This document shows, one piece after another, positions 1 through 6,400 of a stretch of 23,952 nucleotides of DNA; position 1 is the first letter of the stretch, and each line of letters begins with the position of its first letter. The stretch spans positions 1-23,952 of IMG/VR virus record IMGVR_UViG_3300047462_000764. The stretch is one strand, 5' to 3'. Origin of the DNA: a virus. The notes beneath the pieces were generated by a model. It saw only the letters and a program-made list of their open reading frames with translations. It did not search any database and had not been told where the DNA came from. Both the position numbers and the translations under genes were made by a program.

Positions 1-1080
1 CTAGACTGCGGCCAGCTGTAGCTGCGCTGGTACTTCGGTCATTGGTTGCACCCACTGCGACAGATGATCGGCCGACAGGTGCGCGTAACGCTGCACCATT
101 TCCATCGTTTCCCAGCCGCCGAGTTCCTTGAGTACCTGGATCGGCGTTCCGCGCTGCACGTGCCAGCTCGCCCACGTATGGCGCAGATCGTGCCAGCGGA
201 AGTCGCGGATGCCGGCGCGCTTGAGCGCCTTCTTCCACGCAGCCGTCACGGTCTGGTAGACCGGTTTGCCGTGGTACACAAACACGCTGTCGACGTGCTC
301 GGGTTTTCGCTTCTTGGGTAGCTGCCGGCGCAGCACCGCGACGGCAGCGTCCGACAGGGGCACGGTGATTGCCTTACGGGCTTTGGCCTGGTCCGGATGA
401 ATCCACGCGACCCGCCGCAGCAGATCCACCTGCGACCATTGCAGTCCGGTCACGTTGGCGCGGCGCAGCCCCGTTTCGAGACTGAACTGCGCCATGTCAG
501 CCAAGTGCGTCGGCAGTTCGGCCAGCAGCTTCGCGGCTTCTGCCGGCGTCAACCAGCGAATCCGCTTCGATACGACCTTCGCGCGCTTCGTGACGGGCAC
601 GCGATCCAGCCATTCCCATTCGACCGCCGCATTCAGTACGGCCTTTAGGACTCCAACGACGCGATTCACCGTGCCCGCACTGACATTGCGTCCGAGCTTC
701 TTCGGCCCTTGCCGTGTCTGTACGATGCGGGGCTCCAGCCGCTTGGCATGCGCGATCGCGTCGATCCTGCTGCGGTCGATGTCGGTCAGTGGCACACCGG
801 AAAGGTGCTGATCGAGCCAGCGCAGATGCGTTTTGCTGGTCTCGAGACTCGCGAGGCCTTCGCGGTCGGCGACATAACGAACGACCGCATCGTTCCAGGT
901 ATAGCGCGGCTTGTAGCCGAGCTTCGCCTGATCCCATAAATCGGCTTTCAGCCGGTCATGGAATTCCTGCGCTTTGGTCTTGTCCTCGGTGCCAGTGCTG
1001 CCGTATAAGACCGGTCCGCCTCCCGGCGGGTACAGCTTGTAATACCAGTTGGGACTTGAACTACGTTTAAAGAGCGACAT
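1..1080 (-). CDS. int: Site-specific tyrosine integrase
   Basis: Phage integrase of the tyrosine recombinase family, which catalyses prophage integration and, with an excisionase, excision. With the ATG at 1080 the protein has 359 residues: an N-terminal arm and SAM-like core-binding region (about 45-150), then the catalytic domain. The catalytic residues are visible: Arg206 in TGLRRAN, the HDLRH box (His297, Arg300), Trp323 in GGW replacing the second His, and the nucleophile Tyr332 in VQRYAHLS. The frame stays open upstream to 1128, but ATG 1080 (MSLFKRSSS) is the better start because the upstream codons only extend into the neighbouring gene. The stop codon is the first three bases of the window, so the attachment site, if adjacent to int, lies just outside. 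The excisionase-like gene overlaps its 5' end in another frame. Confidence 0.95.
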   Translation of the reverse strand: MSLFKRSSSPNWYYKLYPPGGGPVLYGSTGTEDKTKAQEFHDRLKADLWDQAKLGYKPRYTWNDAVVRYVADREGLASLETSKTHLRWLDQHLSGVPLTDIDRSRIDAIAHAKRLEPRIVQTRQGPKKLGRNVSAGTVNRVVGVLKAVLNAAVEWEWLDRVPVTKRAKVVSKRIRWLTPAEAAKLLAELPTHLADMAQFSLETGLRRANVTGLQWSQVDLLRRVAWIHPDQAKARKAITVPLSDAAVAVLRRQLPKKRKPEHVDSVFVYHGKPVYQTVTAAWKKALKRAGIRDFRWHDLRHTWASWHVQRGTPIQVLKELGGWETMEMVQRYAHLSADHLSQWVQPMTEVPAQLQLAAV

Positions 1081-1319
1081 GGTTGTGTTTCCTTCGCTTG
1101 ATCGCCCTGCACAACTCGCGGAATCCATTCTCCGGCGAGATAGCGCTGTAGGGCAATCGTCGAAAACATCCAGCGCTTGCCGACCTTCCGGCCTGGCAGC
1201 TCGCCGGCCTTGGCTTTCAAGCGCACGGTCTCGGGATGCGCGCCGAGCATTGCCGCGGCGCCGTGTAGGTCGATAGTGTTCGTGGGTGTCGCTTCGTTGC
1301 CCCGCTCAGGGGAGCACAC
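948..1319 (-). CDS. Excisionase-like helix-turn-helix protein
   Basis: Small DNA-binding protein of the MerR/HTH_17 (excisionase) type. The recognisable part is TIDLHGAAAMLGAHPETVR, then KAGELPGRKVGKRWMFS and ALQRYLAG, the usual HTH plus wing of Xis-like proteins. It probably acts as a recombination directionality factor or regulator beside int. The reading frame is open to 1370 with only TTG or GTG starts; I use GTG 1319 because the HTH starts soon after it and a copy of the origin repeat at 1327-1335 then stays outside the gene. The 3' end overlaps int by 133 bp in another frame. The tail, rich in Arg, Ser and Thr and ending RRNSMTG, resembles the C-terminus I remember for this family, so the long overlap is probably real. 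Start uncertain. Confidence 0.7.
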   Translation of the reverse strand: MCSPERGNEATPTNTIDLHGAAAMLGAHPETVRLKAKAGELPGRKVGKRWMFSTIALQRYLAGEWIPRVVQGDQAKETQPCRSLNVVQVPTGITSCTRREADRSYTAALAPRTRPKRRNSMTG

Positions 1320-1326
1320 GCAGCGC

Positions 1327-1651
1327 AACTCGTGGAATGATGGTTTGCGTGAAATGTAGTCATAACTCAATGATTTTTAATAACTTCGTGCGCCATCAGT
1401 TGCCATCATTCAGGCATGGCACCACTCAATAACTCGTGGCCTAAAAAATAGGCAGTGTCCGTAACTGATGGCAAAACGCCGTTAACTCGTGGCGTCATGT
1501 TTCGCTCAACTCCTTGCTCTTCTTCGCTTTCTTTCTTCTTCTTTTTCAATGAATTAGAGAGAGAAGAGAAAGGGGTGACGGCGGTCGGTGCAAAAATCGG
1601 ACTCATGGCAAAAGCGGCATGACTCGTGGCAAATTCGCGGTGACTCATGGC
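1327..1651. repeat. Phased iteron-like repeats, candidate replication origin
   Basis: A repeated word, (A/G)ACTC(G/A)TGGC, occurs in two groups on the same strand. Group one: 1431-1440, 1463-1472 (variant AACTGATGGC) and 1484-1493. Group two: 1600-1609, 1621-1630 and 1642-1651. Starts are 21 bp apart in 1463/1484 and in 1600/1621/1642, that is two helical turns, so a protein would meet them on one DNA face. Further copies: AACTCGTGG at 1327-1335 and an inverted AACTGATGGC at 1392-1401. Between the groups lies a pyrimidine-rich, low-GC tract (about 1509-1550) followed by AATGAATTAGAGAGAGAAGAG, which could unwind easily. Iterons plus an AT-rich tract beside a replication gene are typical of plasmid and P4-like origins. 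The repeats are seen directly; the origin role is inferred. Confidence 0.6.
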
Positions 1652-1969
1652 GGTGGTCTTCTCAACAATCAATGACTTACATGCAGACACACCCGAAATC
1701 CACGATTCGTGTGCGATGCCTGCCCGGTTCCGATGGCGAAACGCGCTTGCGCGGCTTCCGTCTCTCTCGGCTTGCGTCGTTGCCCCGCCGTTTCGACTCG
1801 CAGGGGGTACGGGGGAAATGAAGCGCAGCATGGCCAGGCGACCGTGTGTATTCACCGCGGCGCGCATTGGCATGCGCCGGAAACCCGAATCCAGGGCCGC
1901 TACGCGGCCAGACAGAACGAGGGAAGGGGGACGGCCGCACGGCGGCCGCATCGGCTGAGAGGGTGTCAT
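1406..1969 (-). CDS. Doubtful ORF running through the repeat region
   Basis: Open frame of 187 codons whose ATG overlaps the stop of the LysR-ATPase gene in an ATGA arrangement, which would allow translational coupling. The first half is Arg- and Pro-rich; the middle reads TAMSHREFATSHAAFAMSP, which is simply the 21-bp DNA repeats read in frame (7 codons per period); then comes a run KKKKKESEEE from the pyrimidine tract. No domain is recognised. Similar wording occurs, as far as I recall, in hypothetical proteins annotated beside Burkholderia prophage replication genes, but the conservation could be of the DNA sites rather than of protein. Listed because the frame and overlap are clear; coding status is unproven. 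Confidence 0.3.
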   Translation of the reverse strand: MTPSQPMRPPCGRPPSLVLSGRVAALDSGFRRMPMRAAVNTHGRLAMLRFISPVPPASRNGGATTQAERDGSRASAFRHRNRAGIAHESWISGVSACKSLIVEKTTAMSHREFATSHAAFAMSPIFAPTAVTPFSSLSNSLKKKKKESEEEQGVERNMTPRVNGVLPSVTDTAYFLGHELLSGAMPE

Positions 1970-4293
1970 GTGTGGCTCCCTTGTAGCGCGTCGGTCGCCA
2001 GGTCTTCACGAACGGACACGTGCAGCCCGAAACCGGCCAGGCGCTCAAGCGAAACCGGCGTGAGGTACGGCACGCGGCGTGTATAGATGCGGCGCTCGAC
2101 TTCCTTCTCGCCGACCACGACGCCCGCAGACTTGAGCTGATTCTTGAACACACGGTCGGACTTCACCGGTAGGCCGTTCCATTTTTCCCGCAGGGCGCTG
2201 GTGTGGGCGATATGGTCCATTACGTGCCCCGTGCGCAGCAGGAGGCTGAACTCGCCGTCCACCACGTCGAAGGTGTACGGATGCTTGTAGTTGCCGCCAT
2301 CGATTTCCGATAAGACCGTCTCCATGATCCACACCCACGGTTCGCGATCGGCACTGGTTTCGGCGATATGGCTGTTCATCTCGGTGAACAGGTCGCGCGG
2401 GAAATCGCCTTCGCTTGGATCCATGCCGGCAAACTCGCATAGGTGCGCCCAAGCGAGCGCGACAGCGGCGTAATTACCGGCCATGCGCCTTGCGCCGTCG
2501 TCCTCGCCGCTGGCGCGGCACTTCGCAAGTGCCTTCTCGCGTAGCGAGGCGTACAGATCGAGCACGACGCGCTTGTCCAAGCCGGCGAGAAATTCAAGCC
2601 ATTGCCGAACGGGGAAGCGCGGCAAGTCGTCGGGCAAGAGTGGTCCGCGCTTGTCGGTCAGTGTTGTCCGTACGAGCTTGCCGAGTAGCCCTTTGACGGG
2701 TACGTCTTCACCTGCCAGCATCACGGGCGCGCATAGCAGGTATTCGGTCATGTCGCTGCCTCGGCGCGTCACCGTGTACTGGTAATTCTCTTGCAGCAAC
2801 CCGATCGCTTTGTTGATCACTTCTTCCCGGCGCGCGGACAGCTCTTCCCACCCCACTGGGTGGCTCGTGTGGCTGATGCTGGTGAGCAGCCGGAACTCGG
2901 TTTGCAGCGATTGCCCCGAAAACATTGTGAACGCGAGCGAGCGTTCGAGCCGTTTGATGAGCGTGGATTTACCGGCGCCCTTGTTCGCCTGAATCATGAT
3001 GTGTGGCCAGAAACCCAGCAGCGCCTTTAGGTGGCCGCCGAGCGCCCACACGAGAGGGAGCGTGGCCGCATTCTGTTTGAACGTCGCTTGGTATGCCGTA
3101 ATCACGCGGCGAGCGTCGCTGACCGGGCCGCGCGGGAACGTCAGGTTGTGATATGGACATTGCTTGTCGGCTTCGGTGAAATAGCAGTCGGGGCCTTCGT
3201 TGACGATCAGGCGGCCATCGCGCCAGGCGAGCCCGACGAAGTTCGCCGCTTGGCGCGCGCCGAGGTCGGCGCCGCGTTCGAGAATGTTCACCATGCGCTT
3301 GAATTGCGCGGGCGCCCATATCGGGCCGAACTTGCCCCACTGATCGACGTTGTGTAGCTGTTCATCGAGCATGACCCGGCGGATGAGTTGCGCGCCGTGT
3401 CGCGGTGTTTGAGCGGATACCGCGAAATAGACGGTGGGTGCCTGGTCGGCGTCGCCTGTCATCGTCGAGGTTGCGCTCGCGACTGATACGCGGCTTATGC
3501 TGGCGATCCTAAAACCGCACAGATCCGTGTACGTTGGCGTTTCGGTGTCGGCGTCCTCGTTCTTCTCCATCTTCGAGATGTAACGGGTGAAGTCAGGCTG
3601 TACGCGAAAGCGCCAATACTGCGCGAAGTCGTGCGATGGCAGATAAATGCGGGGCCGGCCCTTGCGGGTGTCGTCGCCGGCCATGCCGGCAATGAGCCAC
3701 GGCTCGTACTGTTCGAGCGCGCGTTGTAGCTCGCGCGCGCCTCGTGCCTGCAAGTAGTCGTTGACATCGTTGATGGGCTTGACGGTTGTCTCGCCGTCCT
3801 TCGGCTCGGCAAACCATGCGCTTTGATCGACGAGCAAGGCGCTGATGTTCAGCGCCGTGAGTCGCTCATAGAGTGCCCATGCGGCCTCCGGGCCGGGGCG
3901 GTGGCCAGCGCGCGGGTGGCCGTCCGCGAAAGGCTCGTCGTTGTCGAGGCAAATTGCCGCGAACGCTTCTTCCGCGCTCGTCAGCGTATCCACCTCGCGC
4001 GGGGTGGTGGTGGGAGCGGGCTTGTCCCGCAGATCCGCTAGGCTCTCTACAAATGCGCCGATGGCGGCATGCAAACGTTCGCCGTGTTCCGTCAAATACA
4101 AACCTCGTAACCCGGCGTTGCGGGTTACCAACATAAAACCGAAAGTTTCCTCCAATTCTGCGATCCGCCGACTGACCGAAGGCCTTTGTATGCCATTTGC
4201 ATTGGCCGCGTCGGTAAATGAGTCGTAGCGCGCTATTTCAAAAAAATCGCGCAGAAGATTCCAATTCAACTGGTAGTGCCTTGATTTAGCCAT
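1966..4293 (-). CDS. LysR-type HTH fused to Toprim-like/P-loop replication ATPase
   Basis: A 775-residue protein. Residues 8-75 are a clear LysR-type winged HTH: LNWNLLRDFFEIARYDSF, then AANANGIQRPSVSRRIAELE and LYLTEHGERL. None of the LysR ligand-binding domain follows. Residues about 105-200 resemble the C-terminal half of a Toprim domain (CLDNDEP at 115-121 for the DxD metal motif, then DVNDYL at 176-181). A P-loop ATPase occupies about 390-600, with Walker A ANKGAGKST at 436-444 and a possible Walker B, VGWEEL, at 480-485. The general plan recalls phage and satellite primase-helicases (DUF927/P4 alpha type). ATG 4293 is chosen because GGAGAG precedes it by 9 nt; the frame continues to 4332. 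The likely role is replication initiation, with the HTH binding the repeats at 1327-1651. Function is inferred; the fusion is seen directly. Confidence 0.75.
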   Translation of the reverse strand: MAKSRHYQLNWNLLRDFFEIARYDSFTDAANANGIQRPSVSRRIAELEETFGFMLVTRNAGLRGLYLTEHGERLHAAIGAFVESLADLRDKPAPTTTPREVDTLTSAEEAFAAICLDNDEPFADGHPRAGHRPGPEAAWALYERLTALNISALLVDQSAWFAEPKDGETTVKPINDVNDYLQARGARELQRALEQYEPWLIAGMAGDDTRKGRPRIYLPSHDFAQYWRFRVQPDFTRYISKMEKNEDADTETPTYTDLCGFRIASISRVSVASATSTMTGDADQAPTVYFAVSAQTPRHGAQLIRRVMLDEQLHNVDQWGKFGPIWAPAQFKRMVNILERGADLGARQAANFVGLAWRDGRLIVNEGPDCYFTEADKQCPYHNLTFPRGPVSDARRVITAYQATFKQNAATLPLVWALGGHLKALLGFWPHIMIQANKGAGKSTLIKRLERSLAFTMFSGQSLQTEFRLLTSISHTSHPVGWEELSARREEVINKAIGLLQENYQYTVTRRGSDMTEYLLCAPVMLAGEDVPVKGLLGKLVRTTLTDKRGPLLPDDLPRFPVRQWLEFLAGLDKRVVLDLYASLREKALAKCRASGEDDGARRMAGNYAAVALAWAHLCEFAGMDPSEGDFPRDLFTEMNSHIAETSADREPWVWIMETVLSEIDGGNYKHPYTFDVVDGEFSLLLRTGHVMDHIAHTSALREKWNGLPVKSDRVFKNQLKSAGVVVGEKEVERRIYTRRVPYLTPVSLERLAGFGLHVSVREDLATDALQGSHT

Positions 4294-4538
4294 CGCTAAA
4301 GGCTCTCCGCTTGCTACGCTCCGCAAAGGCACAAACGCTCACGGGCTTACGTTATCCCGTTAATCAATAAGCATAGGGGCGTAACTTTACAAGCACATTT
4401 ACCGTTCCCTGCAGGTTACGTTCCCAAACGGGTCTGTTTCTGACGTAATGCGGGTGTGGTCGTTTTAAGTAGTTGCTCCACTGAGCGAGGCGGCCCATTT
4501 GCAAGGCATTGAGACCGTAGAAGAGCGAGAAACCCAAA
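4294..4538. promoter_or_regulatory. Divergent control region with TTACGTT-CCC repeats
   Basis: About 245 bp between the divergent replication gene (minus) and a small plus-strand gene. It holds three related words on the plus strand: TTACGTTATCCC (4347-4358), TTACCGTTCCC (4399-4409) and TTACGTTCCC (4416-4425), with an inverted relative GGGGCGTAAC (4375-4384). GGAGAG, the ribosome-binding site of the replication gene, lies near 4303-4308. The spacing and location suit operators for an autoregulator, possibly the LysR-type domain itself. No sigma-70 promoter here is good enough to call. The origin-type repeat ACTCGTGGC is absent from this stretch. Confidence 0.45.
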
Positions 4539-4772
4539 ATGAATAATGACGGTGGAAAATCAGCTAATCAGTACTGCGACAAGACTGGATGTGTTGAGGG
4601 GATGGAAAATTCTGCGAATTTATGTCGCATAGAAAAGGATCGAGAAGCTGTGCTACAAGCCGTGGACTGGTCGATACGCCAGCTCTCGGCAGCGCTTGAA
4701 TGTGCCGTACAGGCGATGGCCGAACTCCAGGCGGTGCGATCGGTATTGAGCCGAAACCAATCGTTTGAATAA
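4539..4772 (+). CDS. Hypothetical 77-residue protein
   Basis: Short gene of unknown function. The protein has a polar, Asn/Gly-rich start with two Cys (CDKTGC at 13-18) and then one long amphipathic helix, about 30-70, rich in Ala, Gln and Leu. There is no signal peptide or membrane segment. It is the first of two plus-strand genes facing away from the replication gene, and its stop is 19 bp before the start of the membrane-protein gene, so the two are probably co-transcribed. The ribosome-binding site is weak (GAAGAGCGAG well upstream of the ATG). The lower GC and different codon use from the tail genes suggest later acquisition. I do not recognise a family. Confidence 0.55.
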   Translation: MNNDGGKSANQYCDKTGCVEGMENSANLCRIEKDREAVLQAVDWSIRQLSAALECAVQAMAELQAVRSVLSRNQSFE

Positions 4773-4791
4773 CTAACTCAAAGAGAAGTTG

Positions 4792-5691
4792 ATGAAAGAA
4801 TTCATATTTCTAATCGCAATTGCGATTTGGGCGGTCGTTTGGAAAATGCTAGTAACGCATTGGAGACGGAAGGGGTGGGCTGCGGTGACCTCGCATCTTT
4901 CTGCCGGCGTGTTGGGGTTCGTGGTTGCACTAATCTTTTTTGGCGTGTTGGTACCAGATAAGAATGAGCCGGGCGACGCGCAGTCTTCCTCCAGCGCGCC
5001 GGCGCCCAAAGTGGCAGCCCAGGCCGAGAGGAGGGATGGAGATGAGAAAGATGTTCCACGCGCGGCTGCGAATGCTGTTCCAAAGTTGCCTGTTGTCTTT
5101 ACCGGCGCGGCAAGCGAAGGCGCCGTAACAGCGGGAAATTGGCCAACGTCGGGAACAATTACGCTCCCTATAAGCAAAGACGAAAAGCAGTACCTGGCTG
5201 ACGCCTTTTGCTTTGACGAAGCCGAGTGCTACGGGCCAAAGCGATTCCAGCGATATATATCCAAACGCTACCCCGATATCGGTCGCGTCCAATATCGCCC
5301 ACTGCCAGCGGAAGCAAGCGACAGCGAAATTGTTTCGACCAGAAAAGCGAATTTCTTCCAGAGCCTCTATTTCGCGAAGCAAATACAGCTTGCAAACGGA
5401 CAAAGCTTGTACAACTTCATGCGCTCGTGCAGCCGGGGTTTCGCAGCGCTGGACGCGGCTGAGCTTGCACACGACTCGAAAGAAAACACGCCGTATTTCG
5501 ACTTGCGGTATTTCCCAGTGCTTCGACGTACTGATACAGGAAAGGCGGAAGAGATGAACATTATCTTTGAGCGCCGAGGAGATAAGCTGATCGCCGGAAG
5601 CCCATTTTTCACCTCAAATGCGCTTCGATATCCAGACTTTCTTGAGCGGCACAAGCTGACTTGCTGGAACGGTGCTACGAAGGCAGGTTGA
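4792..5691 (+). CDS. Two-helix membrane protein, unknown function
   Basis: A 299-residue protein. ATG 4792 is preferred over TTG 4789 because AAGAGAAG lies just upstream. There are two N-terminal hydrophobic segments, at residues 3-18 (FIFLIAIAIWAVVWKM) and about 34-53 (LSAGVLGFVVALIFFGVLVP), joined by a basic loop with HWRRKGW. A low-complexity Ala/Ser/Pro linker (about 57-95) follows, then a soluble domain of about 190 residues with six Cys, including CFDEAEC. Both termini are probably on the same side of the inner membrane. I recognise no family. Its place in a prophage variable locus, next to a small companion gene, suits a lysogenic-conversion or superinfection-exclusion gene, but nothing in the sequence shows that role. 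Its lower GC contrasts with the tail operon. Confidence 0.7.
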   Translation: MKEFIFLIAIAIWAVVWKMLVTHWRRKGWAAVTSHLSAGVLGFVVALIFFGVLVPDKNEPGDAQSSSSAPAPKVAAQAERRDGDEKDVPRAAANAVPKLPVVFTGAASEGAVTAGNWPTSGTITLPISKDEKQYLADAFCFDEAECYGPKRFQRYISKRYPDIGRVQYRPLPAEASDSEIVSTRKANFFQSLYFAKQIQLANGQSLYNFMRSCSRGFAALDAAELAHDSKENTPYFDLRYFPVLRRTDTGKAEEMNIIFERRGDKLIAGSPFFTSNALRYPDFLERHKLTCWNGATKAG

Positions 5692-5817
5692 CCGCAAATG
5701 CCTCATCGCGCCCGAAGATTGGAAATCAAGCTACTCGGGCGTGATGCCAAGCGGCGCAGCAAAGCCGCCTTATAACTTCTGTCTACAAACGCGGGCTTTT
5801 TATGCCGGTTTGTTCAT

Positions 5818-6093
5818 TCAGAGCCGATGCGTCCTGAGCCAGTCCCTTAGCGCATTGTTCATGCGAGTTTGCCAGCCTTCGCCGCTAGCTCTGAACCGCG
5901 CAACGATATCGGCATCGTAGCGAACCGTTACCGCTTCTTTCGGGTTCGCGAGCTTTGGCCGACCGCCGCGCCGCTTCATTTGCGCGAATTGTTCATCGGT
6001 CGGGACGAACGTATCCGGGTCGGCGTCAATGCCGCGCTGAATCGCGGCATCTTCTTCCGGGGTCGGGATGTGCAGCTTAGGTTTGCTCAACAT
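5818..6093 (-). CDS. brnA: BrnA-type antitoxin (DUF4415)
   Basis: Antitoxin of 91 residues that would bind and neutralise BrnT and repress the operon. The N-terminal part (TPEEDAAIQRGIDADPDTF at about 11-29) is the toxin-binding segment usual in BrnA. The middle, RRGGRPK, and then KEAVTVRYDADIVARFRASGEGWQTRMNNALRDWL are the ribbon-helix-helix-like DNA-binding part of the DUF4415 family. It overlaps the end of brnT by 17 bp, the normal toxin-first order of brnTA. The membrane-protein gene converges on it from the left across 126 bp in which I see no strong terminator. Confidence 0.9.
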   Translation of the reverse strand: MLSKPKLHIPTPEEDAAIQRGIDADPDTFVPTDEQFAQMKRRGGRPKLANPKEAVTVRYDADIVARFRASGEGWQTRMNNALRDWLRTHRL

Positions 6094-6346
6094 AGCGTTT
6101 TACCTCTCGTGAATTCGCCTTACGAAGACTGATGATCCGCATCGTCTCGCCGCGTTGCGTGAAAATCACGCAGTACAGATGCCCGTATATCGCTGCGTAT
6201 CCGATTTCGCGCAGTTCCCCATAGTCGTGGCGATTGTCCGGAGCGCACCACACGGTTGACCAATCGATCGAGGCTGCGAGCGATAGCGGGACGCCGTGCT
6301 TGCTCTCGTTTGATGCGCTCTTTTGTGGGGCGAATTCGATGTCCAT
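6077..6346 (-). CDS. brnT: BrnT-type toxin, RelE-like ribonuclease
   Basis: Toxin of the BrnT family, expected to cleave RNA and arrest translation when free of BrnA. From ATG 6346 it has 89 residues: FAPQKSASNESKHGVPLSLA gives the SxxKHGV motif, and the C-terminal VIFTQRGETMRIISLRKANSREVKRY gives the family's conserved RIISxRKA(x)3E(x)2RY block with its basic catalytic residues. The frame remains open to 6382, but those codons cross the promoter, so ATG 6346 is used. It is co-transcribed with brnA from a promoter within the adjacent palindrome. Confidence 0.9.
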   Translation of the reverse strand: MDIEFAPQKSASNESKHGVPLSLAASIDWSTVWCAPDNRHDYGELREIGYAAIYGHLYCVIFTQRGETMRIISLRKANSREVKRYVEQT

Positions 6347-6355
6347 GCCGGTTAT

Positions 6356-6400
6356 TGTAGTTACAAAAACAGACTGATGCAACAGATTTTTGTAACTACA
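6356..6400 (-). promoter_or_regulatory. brnTA promoter inside a 14-bp inverted repeat
   Basis: A perfect inverted repeat has arms at 6356-6369 (TGTAGTTACAAAAA) and 6387-6400 with a 17-nt spacer. Read on the minus strand it holds TTGCAT (6377-6382), a 17-bp spacer and TACAAT (6354-6359), a good -10 and weak -35. A repressor on the arms would therefore cover the promoter, as expected for BrnA autoregulation. The transcript would start close to 6347, directly before the brnT ATG at 6346, so brnT mRNA may be leaderless. The repeat also sits immediately after the stop of gene D. Promoter assignment is by inspection. Confidence 0.6.

Noticed and set aside
1431-1651. Repeats considered as a CRISPR array
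   Set aside because: Repeat units are only 9-10 bp with 11-bp gaps and no unique spacers of about 30 bp; no cas gene is present.
4107-4128. GTAACCC/GGGTTAC inverted repeat
   Set aside because: It lies in the LysR-type coding part of the ATPase gene and agrees with the protein sequence there; no regulatory context.
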